Assembly (NCBI GenBank): GCA_937892025.1
Contig: CALAVA010000281.1
Location: 1-11,523, forward strand
Length of the DNA stretch: 11,523 nt
DNA from: an uncultured Bacteroidales bacterium
GTDB taxonomy: Bacteria; Bacteroidota; Bacteroidia; Bacteroidales; WCHB1-69
Direction of reading: 5' to 3'
Part shown: piece after piece, positions 1 to 7,936 of the stretch
How positions within the stretch are numbered: the stretch's first letter is position 1
How the letters are laid out: each line of letters begins with the position of its first letter
The notes under the pieces: generated by a model
Database searches by the model: none
The model's input: only the letters and a program-made list of their open reading frames with translations
What the model was told of the DNA's origin: nothing
Translations under genes and position numbers: made by a program

Positions 1-75
1 TTTATTGTATTGAATGATAAATATTTAATGCGTTTTTAAGGACGGACTAAATAAGAGAATATCAATATGTAATCA

Positions 76-99
76 AATAAACTTTAAGTTGAGTTTATT
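76..99 (-). terminator. Weak candidate hairpin after the TonB-dependent receptor gene
   Basis: An 8-bp perfect inverted repeat (AATAAACT at 76-83, AGTTTATT at 92-99) with an 8-nt loop begins 9 bp after the receptor stop codon on the minus strand. The stem is AT-rich and no clean T-run follows, so terminator function is a guess based mainly on position. The rest of 1-107 holds no gene or other signal that I can support. Confidence 0.2.
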
Positions 100-107
100 A
101 CTTCACT

Positions 108-2384
108 TTAAAAAGCAAGATTTACATTTACATTCCATAGCCATGGCAACTGATAAACCTTATCTCCTGTCGCTCTATTCACATAGAAAATGTTCTTATA
201 GTTGTAAACGTTCGACATTCCTGCCCCAACAGTGATATTACAATGCTCTGCTATGACAAATTTACGTTTTATAGATATATCCAAACGATGATAATCAGGC
301 AATTGTCCTCTATTTAAAGTATCTAAGGCAAAACCGATGTTCTCGTTGATGGTGATAATTTCTCCTGTAATATCATCAATATAGAGAATGCTTGGATAAA
401 CACCTTTTGTTTTTGTAAAAGGGAAACCTGTTCCATAATTCCATCGTAAATCAACACTCCAATTTTTTACTCGTCCCCACGAAAAAGAAAACATCACATT
501 AATATTGTGTCTTCTATCAAAATGGGTACGATAGACAATAACACCGTCATCACGAGTAACAAAATTTAAGGAATAGACAAAATTTAAGTAAAAGAATTTG
601 TATTCAAATTTTGCAGAAAAATCCCCTCCATAGGCTTTTCCAGATTCTAAAATATATTCCTTATCATAACTAAAAACTTGATATCGATTGATGTTTGTTA
701 ATTGTGAAAAATTTTTAAAATAAGCTTCTATATTCAAAGTTGTATAAGGAATTTTGTCAAATTCTAAGCCCATGACAATATGTTGTGCCTTTTGGAGGCT
801 ATTTTTTACGATTTTTCCTTTAAACTCATCGGCTACATTTTCGGGGACAGTTATAAAGCCATAGAAAAGGTTTACAACATCTTGGTCAGAAGTTACTGCC
901 ATTAAATTTTGGGCATAAAGTCCTCCTGCCATTTTCAAACGGATATCATCGGTAATATTATATTTTATTGCCAATCGGGGTTCTGGAGAGACAGCAGATT
1001 GAGAAGCGAAGAGATGCAAACGGAATCCTGGCTCTATAATCCATCTTTTATGTGTCCATTTATATTTGACAAACAAACCAAATTCACTATTAAAATCTTT
1101 TTGACTAATATTCCAACCGTATGCACTAACAAAATGATAGTCTGTCCAAGAGCCTAAAGCCTCAATTCCATAAGAGAGCATACTTTTGCCAAACATATAG
1201 GCAAAATGCAGTTTAAAATCTAAGCCGTCAATACGGCTATTTCTTTCTGGGGTTAAACTTTCTTCCAGTCCCATTTTATAAGAAGAATAGGCTATGGTTC
1301 CATCCATAATCATATTGATAGATTTTGGCATCAAATGAAAAGAGAGACCTCCGCCATAGGAGTTCCATTTGTAAGTAGCAATATCAGGGAACCGCACCTT
1401 GTCGTTGAAACTAAAGCCGAATAATTGGACATTGTTTCCGCTATTGTCCTCAAAGGCAATTTTTCCATATCCGTCCAAATAATCATACGGCAATCCGTTC
1501 TCATTGGCATAAGCATAAAACCATTTAGAAGTTTTTGACAAGAGTGAACCTTTTAATGAAAGCAAAAAAGTAAGAGTTGCCCTTTCTTTCTGTTTAGATT
1601 TTACCAAAGGTCCTTCTAATAAGAATTTTCCTCCGAAGGTGCTTAAATCCACTTGTCCTGCTACTCTATTTCTGTTTCCAGCTCTGGTTTTAACATTGAT
1701 GACAGAAGATATTCTGCCACCATATTCGGCATTGAAACCAGCGGTATAGACATCAGCACTTTTGATAATATCCACATCAAACACAGAAAACAGCCCGATA
1801 GAATGGAAAGGATTATAAATAGTCATTCCGTCTATTAGCACTTTGTTTTGTATAGGCGTTCCGCCTCTCATATAGAGTTGTCCGCCTTGGTCGCCCGTAA
1901 AAACGACTCCGGGTAAAACTTGTAAATATTGTGCTAAATCAGCCGAACCTCCCACTGAAGGCAATCGCAAAATTTGCTTTGGTGTAATTCTCGTTACTGA
2001 AACTTGTGTTTCATTTTGAGCCGCCACTTTTTCTGCACTAACCTCCACACTTCCTAATCGAAACGATGATTCTTGAAGATAAAATCTTTGAATCCCATTG
2101 GTTTTATTTGATTCCAAAACAATTTCAGCCGTCAAAGAATCATAACCAATACAAGTAATCCGAATACGATATTTGCCCGAAGCCAAACCCGAAAAAACAA
2201 AATATCCATTATCATCTGTTACCGTACCTTTGGGTGTATCAGATATTTTTACCGTAGCAAAAGGGATAGACTCTCCATTTGTTTTATCATAAACAAATCC
2301 TTTTATCGTTCCGCCTTGGGCAAACACAAAAACGGAGAGCGATACAAAAATGACAATTGTTACAAATTTTAAACTTTGCTTCAT
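108..2384 (-). CDS. TonB-dependent outer-membrane receptor with CarboxypepD_reg-like N-terminal domain
   Basis: Predicted outer-membrane transporter that would import a ligand using TonB/ExbBD energy; the substrate cannot be told from the sequence. I start it at the ATG at 2384 (758 residues) because a clear signal peptide follows at once (MKQSLKFVTI, hydrophobic run, cleavage after FAQ near residue 23). A longer frame would need a TTG at 2456 and would place 24 unlikely residues before the signal. Residues ~26-103 form the beta-sandwich carboxypeptidase-regulatory-like domain (KGFVYD, PFATVKI, DDNGYF, GKYRI, IGYD). Residues ~125-235 are the plug (LPGV, MRGG, LIDGMTIYNP, NAEYGGRISSVINVKTR). 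The remainder is a beta-barrel ending in a terminal Phe (NVNLAF), as expected for BAM-assembled proteins. No SusD partner is adjacent, which argues against a glycan-uptake SusCD pair. It lies 68 bp after the thioredoxin-like gene and is probably co-transcribed with it. Confidence 0.9.
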   Translation of the reverse strand: MKQSLKFVTIVIFVSLSVFVFAQGGTIKGFVYDKTNGESIPFATVKISDTPKGTVTDDNGYFVFSGLASGKYRIRITCIGYDSLTAEIVLESNKTNGIQRFYLQESSFRLGSVEVSAEKVAAQNETQVSVTRITPKQILRLPSVGGSADLAQYLQVLPGVVFTGDQGGQLYMRGGTPIQNKVLIDGMTIYNPFHSIGLFSVFDVDIIKSADVYTAGFNAEYGGRISSVINVKTRAGNRNRVAGQVDLSTFGGKFLLEGPLVKSKQKERATLTFLLSLKGSLLSKTSKWFYAYANENGLPYDYLDGYGKIAFEDNSGNNVQLFGFSFNDKVRFPDIATYKWNSYGGGLSFHLMPKSINMIMDGTIAYSSYKMGLEESLTPERNSRIDGLDFKLHFAYMFGKSMLSYGIEALGSWTDYHFVSAYGWNISQKDFNSEFGLFVKYKWTHKRWIIEPGFRLHLFASQSAVSPEPRLAIKYNITDDIRLKMAGGLYAQNLMAVTSDQDVVNLFYGFITVPENVADEFKGKIVKNSLQKAQHIVMGLEFDKIPYTTLNIEAYFKNFSQLTNINRYQVFSYDKEYILESGKAYGGDFSAKFEYKFFYLNFVYSLNFVTRDDGVIVYRTHFDRRHNINVMFSFSWGRVKNWSVDLRWNYGTGFPFTKTKGVYPSILYIDDITGEIITINENIGFALDTLNRGQLPDYHRLDISIKRKFVIAEHCNITVGAGMSNVYNYKNIFYVNRATGDKVYQLPWLWNVNVNLAF

Positions 2385-2452
2385 GGTTTTGGAAATATCA
2401 TCAATGAAGTAATGAATTTGATTCAACAGACACAAATGTTTTATATAAAAAA

Positions 2453-3922
2453 TCAATAAATTCTTTTGCCTGCTTCATGGTCTTTTAAGAAAGATTCTAA
2501 TTGTTCAACTCCTATTTTCTTGCAGATAATTTTTTTCTCTCTGTCAAGAACATATATATATGGTGTTGTTGTAACTCCGAAAACTTGTCTATAATCCATA
2601 TTTGCCCTATTACCTCCGACGTTTACAAAAGGTAGTTGTCGAGAAACAATTGCTTTTTTCCAACTGGCAGTATCAGAAGTAATACAAACGGCATAGACTT
2701 CAAAATCAAGAGAATCTTTAGCTCTGTTGTAAAATTCGACAAGCGTTGGCGTTACACTTTTACAATGTCCGCAAGTTACATCCCAAAACCATAAAATGGT
2801 ATATTTTTTATCAAAACTATGGCTTGAGATAAACCTTTCGTTTGTGTCAAACATATATAGTTCAGGGGCTACTTTTCCTAACAAAACCTTATCCAATTGT
2901 TCAGCACGCTCCACCATACGTTCCAAAACAGCCTCGTCTGTCCAAGGGCATAAGCCTTTTGCATAATAATTTAACACCATGTGGACAAAAACAGCGTCAT
3001 GCCCGACATATTGGCTACGTTCATATTTGTTTGTAATATACCAAACAACATATTTGAACAACTCTGGACTTGCCTTTGCCTTTTCTACCAAAATATCTGC
3101 ATATTTGATGATAGAATCCACAATAGGTGGAACAACCTTATCAAAATATTTCACTAATTTTGGTTGAAACACAGGAGTGTATATAAGTGCTCCTTCTGAA
3201 AAATCACAATTATCCCAATAATGATTCAAATAATAATTGTAAGTTACAACATCTTCTCCTTTTTGTATTTCTTCTGGAATATCAACATCTTGAGCCAAAC
3301 GTTGAGTTCGACCAAAAAGACTCGTTGTACCATGTTGGGCAACAAAATCGGCACAATAATTATAATTACTATCCTGCCATGATTCTAATTCTTTTTTCAT
3401 TTGTTGTATCAATTTCTTATCTGGTTTTTTTTCGCTTTCTAACAAAGAAATATCTTTGTTTATTTTAAATATTTTCCCTTGAAAATAAGACACTTTTTTA
3501 AAAAAAACATTCATTTCTATATTATCTGGCGACCCTTCAAAAACAATATTATTGATAAAATCAGGGCTTTTAGAATCAATATCTTGAGTTCGTAAAGTAA
3601 AAAAATATGAAGTGTCTATTATAAATTCAAGATATTTCACTTTGTTCTGATTAGCAAGAATATAAACACCTCTTGGAGGAAGAGTATCTCCAGAGAAGAC
3701 AAAAGTATGTGGTTCTTTTTTTGACAAAAACAAAGAATCTTGCATATAAGTCTTGTCCGCATAATAATTGGCGACATAGAGCATAGTGTCTTCTTCAAAC
3801 CCATTCATAACAAATTTAATTTCAAAAGCAGGGCGTGTAGCCTTGTGTTTTTTTTGTCCATACACCATTGTTCCCAAAAGACAAAAAATCAAACTGAAAA
3901 TGAGTGCCTTTATTTTATTCAT
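2453..3922 (-). CDS. Secreted TlpA/thioredoxin-like protein with DUF4369- and DUF5106-like domains
   Basis: Probable periplasmic thiol-disulfide protein, 489 residues from the ATG at 3922. That start is followed directly by a signal peptide (MNKIKALIFSLIFCLLG, cleavage near YGQ, residue 23); a TTG at 3952 would add ten basic residues and is less likely. Residues ~32-140 resemble the DUF4369 lipoprotein/thioredoxin N-domain. Residues ~240-345 match the DUF5106 helical domain (YERSQYVGHDA, NYYAKGLCPWTDEA). The C-terminal thioredoxin fold (~350-485) has the redox motif C384-G-H-C387 after FWDVT and the cis-proline at P454 in TTTPYIYVLD. CGHC is the same motif as protein disulfide isomerase and suggests an oxidising or isomerising role rather than CGPC-type reduction. 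That is inference, since many Bacteroidota paralogues have no known substrate. It lies between kdsD (35-bp gap) and the TonB receptor gene, which suggests an envelope function. Confidence 0.88.
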   Translation of the reverse strand: MNKIKALIFSLIFCLLGTMVYGQKKHKATRPAFEIKFVMNGFEEDTMLYVANYYADKTYMQDSLFLSKKEPHTFVFSGDTLPPRGVYILANQNKVKYLEFIIDTSYFFTLRTQDIDSKSPDFINNIVFEGSPDNIEMNVFFKKVSYFQGKIFKINKDISLLESEKKPDKKLIQQMKKELESWQDSNYNYCADFVAQHGTTSLFGRTQRLAQDVDIPEEIQKGEDVVTYNYYLNHYWDNCDFSEGALIYTPVFQPKLVKYFDKVVPPIVDSIIKYADILVEKAKASPELFKYVVWYITNKYERSQYVGHDAVFVHMVLNYYAKGLCPWTDEAVLERMVERAEQLDKVLLGKVAPELYMFDTNERFISSHSFDKKYTILWFWDVTCGHCKSVTPTLVEFYNRAKDSLDFEVYAVCITSDTASWKKAIVSRQLPFVNVGGNRANMDYRQVFGVTTTPYIYVLDREKKIICKKIGVEQLESFLKDHEAGKRIY

Positions 3923-3957
3923 TGTTCTTTTCTTTTTTTGTTTTATAGACAATATTT

Positions 3958-4935
3958 TTAAATAATACCTTCTTTTAAAATATCGTGCAGATGTATCACC
4001 CCTGCATATTTTCCGTTTTCAGTAACCAACACACTGGTTATATTATGGTTTCTCATCATTTCTAAGGCTTTTATTGCGAGTTGTTTGCTCTCTATTTTTT
4101 TAGGATTTTTAGACATAATATCTTTTGCAACAATATGCGTATAATCTGTATTTTTCTCCAACATACGTCTCAGGTCTCCATCTGTAATAATTCCTACAAT
4201 TTCATTGTTATCTACAACGGCTGTAACTCCTAATCGTTTGGACGATATTTCATAGATAATTTGTGGAAGATTAGTATTGGGTTGTACACAAGGTTTTTCA
4301 TTGTCTTTATAAATGGTTTCAACTGTCAGATAGAGTTGTTTTCCCAAGGCTCCTCCGGGGTGTACTTTGGCAAAATCCATAGGCGAAAATCCACGCATAA
4401 AAATCAGACTTACCGCCAAGGCATCACCGATGACTAATTGTGCAGTAGAACTCGCTGTCGGAGCCAAGTTGTTAGGACAAGCCTCATGACTTACCGTACA
4501 AATTAAAACAAAATCCGCTTGTTTTGCCAAAAAAGAATCTGTGTTGCCAACAATGGCAATTACTTTATTGCCACGTGCTTTAATCATAGGCATCAACACT
4601 TTAATTTCTGGCGTGTTACCACTTTTTGACAAACATATTACAATGTCATTTTTCTGTACCATTCCCAAATCCCCATGAATGGCATCTGCGGCATGCATAA
4701 ACATAGACGGGGTCCCTGTCGAATTGAGGGTTGCCACTATTTTTTTGGCAATATTGGCACTTTTGCCTATGCCACAAACAATAACACGTCCCTCATGATT
4801 GTGATAAATAACTTCACAGGCTGATATAAAATCATCATTAATATAATTTACCAAATTTTCTATAGCCTCTGATTCGTCTTTAATACATTGAATAGCCATG
4901 TTTTGTATTTCTTTTCTCGATTTTTGAGTTTTCAT
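3958..4935 (-). CDS. kdsD: KpsF/GutQ family arabinose-5-phosphate isomerase
   Basis: Interconverts D-ribulose 5-phosphate and D-arabinose 5-phosphate in the cytoplasm, the first committed step toward Kdo for lipopolysaccharide. The 325-residue length is normal for the family. The SIS domain (~40-175) carries CGIGKSANIAKK, the AIHGDLGM segment with the conserved His (H87), SKSGNTPE and APTASSTAQLVIGDALA. The second conserved His is in VHPGGALGK (H192). Two CBS domains follow (~205-262 and ~272-325; IVGIITDGDLRR and YAGVIHLHDIL). The ATG at 4933-4935 overlaps, as ATGA, the stop of the alternative frame holding the end of the upstream DUF2079 gene, which points to translational coupling. The downstream thioredoxin-like gene begins 35 bp later. 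The family also includes capsule (kpsF) and glucitol (gutQ) versions; with no capsule or glucitol genes nearby, the LPS role is the simplest reading. Confidence 0.93.
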   Translation of the reverse strand: MKTQKSRKEIQNMAIQCIKDESEAIENLVNYINDDFISACEVIYHNHEGRVIVCGIGKSANIAKKIVATLNSTGTPSMFMHAADAIHGDLGMVQKNDIVICLSKSGNTPEIKVLMPMIKARGNKVIAIVGNTDSFLAKQADFVLICTVSHEACPNNLAPTASSTAQLVIGDALAVSLIFMRGFSPMDFAKVHPGGALGKQLYLTVETIYKDNEKPCVQPNTNLPQIIYEISSKRLGVTAVVDNNEIVGIITDGDLRRMLEKNTDYTHIVAKDIMSKNPKKIESKQLAIKALEMMRNHNITSVLVTENGKYAGVIHLHDILKEGII

Positions 4936-5087
4936 TTTCTTTTTAGCAAATATAAATTATCTTTGTTAGCAATCATATTATATGATATTAATATGGATTC
5001 AAAATCTATTATATCCGTATTGCAAAGCAAAATATAGTCAGGTATTACAATTTGTTGTTTCAGCATCCAACAAAAAAACATTCTCCC
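4932..5087 (-). pseudogene. Displaced C-terminal end of the DUF2079 gene in another frame, overlapping kdsD
   Basis: The frame that ends in TGA at 4932-4934 is open back to 5087. It encodes a tail reading PDYILLCNTDIIDFES, then LISYNMIANKDNLYLLKRK. This fits the end expected for DUF2079 proteins, which after the PHL..R segment normally continue with an aDYi-type strand and finish in a short basic tail. The 5038-6354 frame instead stops after LLDAETTNCNT. The TGA overlaps the kdsD ATG as ATGA, a hallmark of a real gene end in a tight operon. Joining the two frames needs removal of one base (or a +1 slip) somewhere between about 5041 and 5078 and would give about 473 residues. The A7 run at 5072-5078 is the obvious slippage site, but a later site also works. 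It may be a true mutation, a sequencing error or programmed shifting; the sequence alone cannot say. Confidence 0.7.
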
Positions 5088-6354
5088 TTAGTGCAAGATG
5101 AGGAAATAGACTTGTTGAAGCCGTAATAGATGCTACTTTAGGAATGCTTTTTATGATATGATGAGTATATCTTATAGGAATATTATTGTTTTGATAATGA
5201 ATGCTTTTAAATATTTGTATGTTTTCTTTTCTTTTCCAACAATGTGGATTGTATGTGGAATAAAAAGTTGTCCCTATCAATAAAAAACAATTTGTAACAG
5301 CAACTAAACGTGCAATATTTTGTTTCTTACATTTTGAAATAGCAATAAAACTACCCGTTATTACAATAACTGACATTTCTACGTTATATTGAGCTTCTAT
5401 TCCCCAAAAATTTGTTTCAGAAGATAACATTTTTTGAGCAATAAGAGGAATAAGCATAAATAAATAATTCGGTTTAGCCAAACAAACAAGTCCCCCAAAA
5501 AACAATAAACAGACATAAAACTCTATTTTATTGATATGGTCAAAGAAAATAGAGATTGTTTCTTTAGGGTGTCCTATCAAATAGATACACATACTCCAAA
5601 AACTATTTCCATAACGAGCATAGCGGTAAAAGCCACTATATTCTCCTTCTGAAAGATAAGGCATTATTACCGATAAAACAAGATAAGTATATAAGACACA
5701 ACATAGTGCATATATTGACAAATATATCAATGCTCTATGATTTTTCCGATAATCCCATGCCAAGCCTATAATTACAAAAAGCAAAAACAAAGCCATATTT
5801 TCTTTGCCAATAAACATAAAAAATAACAAAAAAGAACTCCAAGCATATTTTTCTTTTTTAAAACAAAACAAAAACCATGGCAAAACAGAAGTAACAACCA
5901 CATTAGAATGATAATCAAATGCTACAGCATGAATAACTCCAAAAAACAACACAAAACAAAGCGTTGCTAATAAGGGATAAAGTTGTTTTTCTGTGTATAA
6001 ACTTATTAATTTATACATACCTAATCCACCAAAAATCAAAGCAATAATTTGTATTATCAATAATGTATATGAACCAAAAATGTATATTAATGGTGAAAAA
6101 AGTATAAGATATAAATCGAAATGGTCTCCTAAACATGGGATATGTGCCCAGCCATTTTCAGAGAATGGACAAATATTGCTCATTATAAATACTTTTAAAT
6201 GAGAATATTCATACATAATTTTCGAATAAAGTCCTAAATCATAACAATATGTTCTAAAACAATAATGATTAACGATAGAAATTACAGAATAAAGTATGGC
6301 TGCAAATAACAAAATAATAATTAAATACCTATTAGACTTTTTGGGAGATAGCAT
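5038..6354 (-). CDS. DUF2079 family polytopic membrane protein, C-terminus frameshifted
   Basis: Integral inner-membrane protein of unknown biochemical role. DUF2079 proteins resemble GT-C-type membrane glycosyltransferases in layout, so a lipid-linked sugar transfer role is possible but is inference. Family hallmarks are visible: YDLGLYSKIMYEY (38-50), GDHFDLYLILFSPLIYIFG (77-95) leading into TLLIIQ, AFDYHS (145-150), GKENMAL (183-189) and ASTSLFPHLALREN (412-425). Hydrophobic segments lie near residues 9-28, 80-112, 126-148, 172-200, 208-232, 278-305, 327-341 and 349-366. The ATG at 6354 precedes a short basic stretch and the first membrane segment. As read, the protein has 438 residues and ends abruptly 15 residues after the PHL motif; the missing tail is in another frame down to 4932. 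No Shine-Dalgarno sequence and no clear promoter are visible before it. It probably heads the kdsD/thioredoxin/TonB-receptor operon. Confidence 0.8.
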   Translation of the reverse strand: MLSPKKSNRYLIIILLFAAILYSVISIVNHYCFRTYCYDLGLYSKIMYEYSHLKVFIMSNICPFSENGWAHIPCLGDHFDLYLILFSPLIYIFGSYTLLIIQIIALIFGGLGMYKLISLYTEKQLYPLLATLCFVLFFGVIHAVAFDYHSNVVVTSVLPWFLFCFKKEKYAWSSFLLFFMFIGKENMALFLLFVIIGLAWDYRKNHRALIYLSIYALCCVLYTYLVLSVIMPYLSEGEYSGFYRYARYGNSFWSMCIYLIGHPKETISIFFDHINKIEFYVCLLFFGGLVCLAKPNYLFMLIPLIAQKMLSSETNFWGIEAQYNVEMSVIVITGSFIAISKCKKQNIARLVAVTNCFLLIGTTFYSTYNPHCWKRKENIQIFKSIHYQNNNIPIRYTHHIIKSIPKVASITASTSLFPHLALRENVFLLDAETTNCNT

Positions 6355-6410
6355 AAAAAAGACAAATGGTTTATATTTAAAGATATTTTTTATTTTAACA
6401 GCACGATTTA

Positions 6411-6443
6411 TTTCAAAAGGGAGATTTAAATAAAATCTCCCTT
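6411..6443 (-). terminator. Hairpin terminator of glyA
   Basis: A perfect 11-bp stem (AAGGGAGATTT at 6417-6427, AAATCTCCCTT at 6433-6443) with a 5-nt loop lies 43 bp after the glyA stop on the minus strand. The descending arm runs into TTTTG on that strand, a short U-tract, so termination may be partial. It separates glyA from the DUF2079-led operon 57 bp further on. Confidence 0.7.
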
Positions 6444-6486
6444 ATACTTAACAAAATTTATGTAATTGATTTTACTCTAATATAAA

Positions 6487-7767
6487 TTACCAAGCAAACA
6501 AAGGCCGATTGCCCATCATTTCGTTTACTTTCTTTCTGGTGTTTTCTATCAATGTTTCATTGGTAACATCAGACAAGATAGCATCTATCATACCTACTAT
6601 TTCAGGCATAGTGTCTTCTTTTAAGCCACGAGTTGTGATAGCAGGTGTTCCGACACGAATACCTGATGTTTGGAATGGGCTACGAGAATCAAAAGGAACC
6701 ATATTTTTATTGATAGTAATATCTGCACGCACCAAGGTGTTTTCTGCTACTTTTCCTGTCAAATCTGGAAATTTAGGACGAAGGTCTATCAACATTAAAT
6801 GGTTGTCTGTTCCATCAGAAATAACTTTGTATCCTCTTTTTACAAATTCGGCAGCCATAGTTGCGGCATTTTTTCTTACTTGCTTGATATATTCTTTGTA
6901 AGCAGGGGTCAATGCTTCACCGAAAGCGACTGCTTTTGCGGCGATAACATGTTCAAGTGGACCACCTTGAATGCCCGGAAATACAGCACTATCCAATAGG
7001 GCGGACATTTTTTTGATTTCACCCTTAGGTGTTTTTTTGCCCCATGGATTATCAAAATCTTCACCCATCATAATCATACCTCCACGAGGCCCACGAAGGG
7101 TTTTATGTGTTGTTGTGGTAACAATATGACAATATTTTACAGCGTTGTTCAATTCACCAACAGCAATCAAACCAGCAGGGTGAGAAATATCTGCCAAAAG
7201 GATAGCACCTATTTCATCAGCAATTTTACGCATTCTTACCCAATCCCATTCTCTAGAATAAGCGGAGGCACCACCGATTATCAATCTTGGTTTTTCTCTT
7301 TTGGCAACTTCTTCCATCATATCATAGTCAATGGTACCTGTTTCTTCTTTAACACCATAGGCCACTTGACGATAATAAGTTCCGGAAATATTGACTGGAG
7401 AACCATGAGAAAGGTGTCCGCCATGATTAAGGTCTAAGCCCATAAAAGTTTCTCCTGGTTGCAAACAAGCAAAAAATACAGCCAAATTGGCTTGTGCTCC
7501 GCTATGCGGTTGCACATTTGCCCAACATGCTCCGAACAATTGTTTTGCACGGTCTATGGCTATTTGTTCACTTTGGTCAACAATTTGGCAACCTCCATAA
7601 TATCTTTTTCCCGGATAGCCTTCTGCATATTTGTTGGTCATTACACTGCCCATTGCTTCCATTACTTGTGGGCTAACAAAGTTTTCTGATGCAATAAGTT
7701 CAATGCCATGTGTCTGACGAGCTCTTTCTTTTTCAATAAGCTCAAAAATTTGTGTATCTCTTTCCAT
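6487..7767 (-). CDS. glyA: Serine hydroxymethyltransferase
   Basis: Cytoplasmic PLP enzyme that converts serine plus tetrahydrofolate to glycine plus 5,10-methylenetetrahydrofolate, the main source of one-carbon units. At 426 residues it is full length. Seen directly: GIELIASENFVS (21-32), NKYAEGYPGKRYYGG (45-59) and the substrate/folate-site segment NVQPHSGAQANLAV. The PLP-lysine segment is TTTTHKTLRGPRGG, with K222 as the Schiff-base lysine. The start at 7767 gives the usual MERD..IFELIEKE N-terminus. The gene is monocistronic: it has its own promoter at 7818-7848 and a hairpin terminator at 6417-6443. The kor operon terminator lies upstream, so it is insulated on both sides. Nothing is odd in it. 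Confidence 0.97.
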   Translation of the reverse strand: MERDTQIFELIEKERARQTHGIELIASENFVSPQVMEAMGSVMTNKYAEGYPGKRYYGGCQIVDQSEQIAIDRAKQLFGACWANVQPHSGAQANLAVFFACLQPGETFMGLDLNHGGHLSHGSPVNISGTYYRQVAYGVKEETGTIDYDMMEEVAKREKPRLIIGGASAYSREWDWVRMRKIADEIGAILLADISHPAGLIAVGELNNAVKYCHIVTTTTHKTLRGPRGGMIMMGEDFDNPWGKKTPKGEIKKMSALLDSAVFPGIQGGPLEHVIAAKAVAFGEALTPAYKEYIKQVRKNAATMAAEFVKRGYKVISDGTDNHLMLIDLRPKFPDLTGKVAENTLVRADITINKNMVPFDSRSPFQTSGIRVGTPAITTRGLKEDTMPEIVGMIDAILSDVTNETLIENTRKKVNEMMGNRPLFAW

Positions 7768-7817
7768 TTTAGATTTTAGATTTTTTATTTAAAAAATAAA
7801 CTATATACTTTTTTTTG

Positions 7818-7848
7818 CAAAGATAACAAAAAAAAATCAATTGACAAA
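7818..7848 (-). promoter_or_regulatory. Bacteroidota-type vegetative promoter of glyA
   Basis: On the minus strand, TTTG (plus-strand CAAA at 7845-7848) is followed after exactly 19 bp by TATCTTTG (plus-strand CAAAGATA at 7818-7825). This matches the known Bacteroides sigma-ABfr consensus, TTTG at -33 and TAnnTTTG at -7. Transcription would start around 7810, leaving a leader of roughly 40-45 nt with no Shine-Dalgarno sequence before the glyA ATG. Confidence 0.75.
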
Positions 7849-7877
7849 CAAAACTTATCTCTAAAAAAAATGAAACT

Positions 7878-7913
7878 AAAAAAAAGAAAGGTTATAAACA
7901 ATAACCTTTCTTT
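7878..7913 (-). terminator. Strong intrinsic terminator closing the kor operon
   Basis: A perfect 13-bp stem (7883-7895 pairing with 7901-7913, core AGAAAGGTTAT / ATAACCTTTCT) with a 5-nt AAACA loop lies 23 bp after the korC stop. Read on the minus strand, the second arm continues into a run of T residues (plus-strand A run 7878-7882 and the stem's own A residues). This is a classic rho-independent terminator. A T-rich stretch also lies on the plus-strand side, so it could act in both directions, but no plus-strand gene enters it. Confidence 0.85.
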
Positions 7914-7936
7914 GTCTTATTTTTTTAAATATTTTG

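Noticed and set aside
1..107. Possible small gene or RNA before the first gene
   Set aside because: The stretch is AT-rich with no sustained frame, no promoter match and only a weak 8-bp hairpin.
2385..2456. 24-residue N-terminal extension of the TonB receptor starting at a TTG at 2456
   Set aside because: The ATG at 2384 is followed immediately by a textbook signal peptide; an extension would bury the signal and needs a rare start codon.
3923..3952. Ten-residue extension of the thioredoxin-like protein starting at a TTG at 3952
   Set aside because: The ATG at 3922 gives a standard signal peptide; the extension is just an A-rich leader read as lysines.
5072..5078. Phase-variation switch at the A7 run in the DUF2079 gene
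   Set aside because: Seven bases is short for slipped-strand phase variation and no read mixture can be seen, so I keep it only as one possible cause of the frameshift.
6509..6901. 130-residue plus-strand open frame opposite glyA
   Set aside because: It lies wholly inside the certain glyA gene on the other strand and shows no family features; the same holds for the other plus-strand frames opposite the kor, kdsD, thioredoxin-like and receptor genes.
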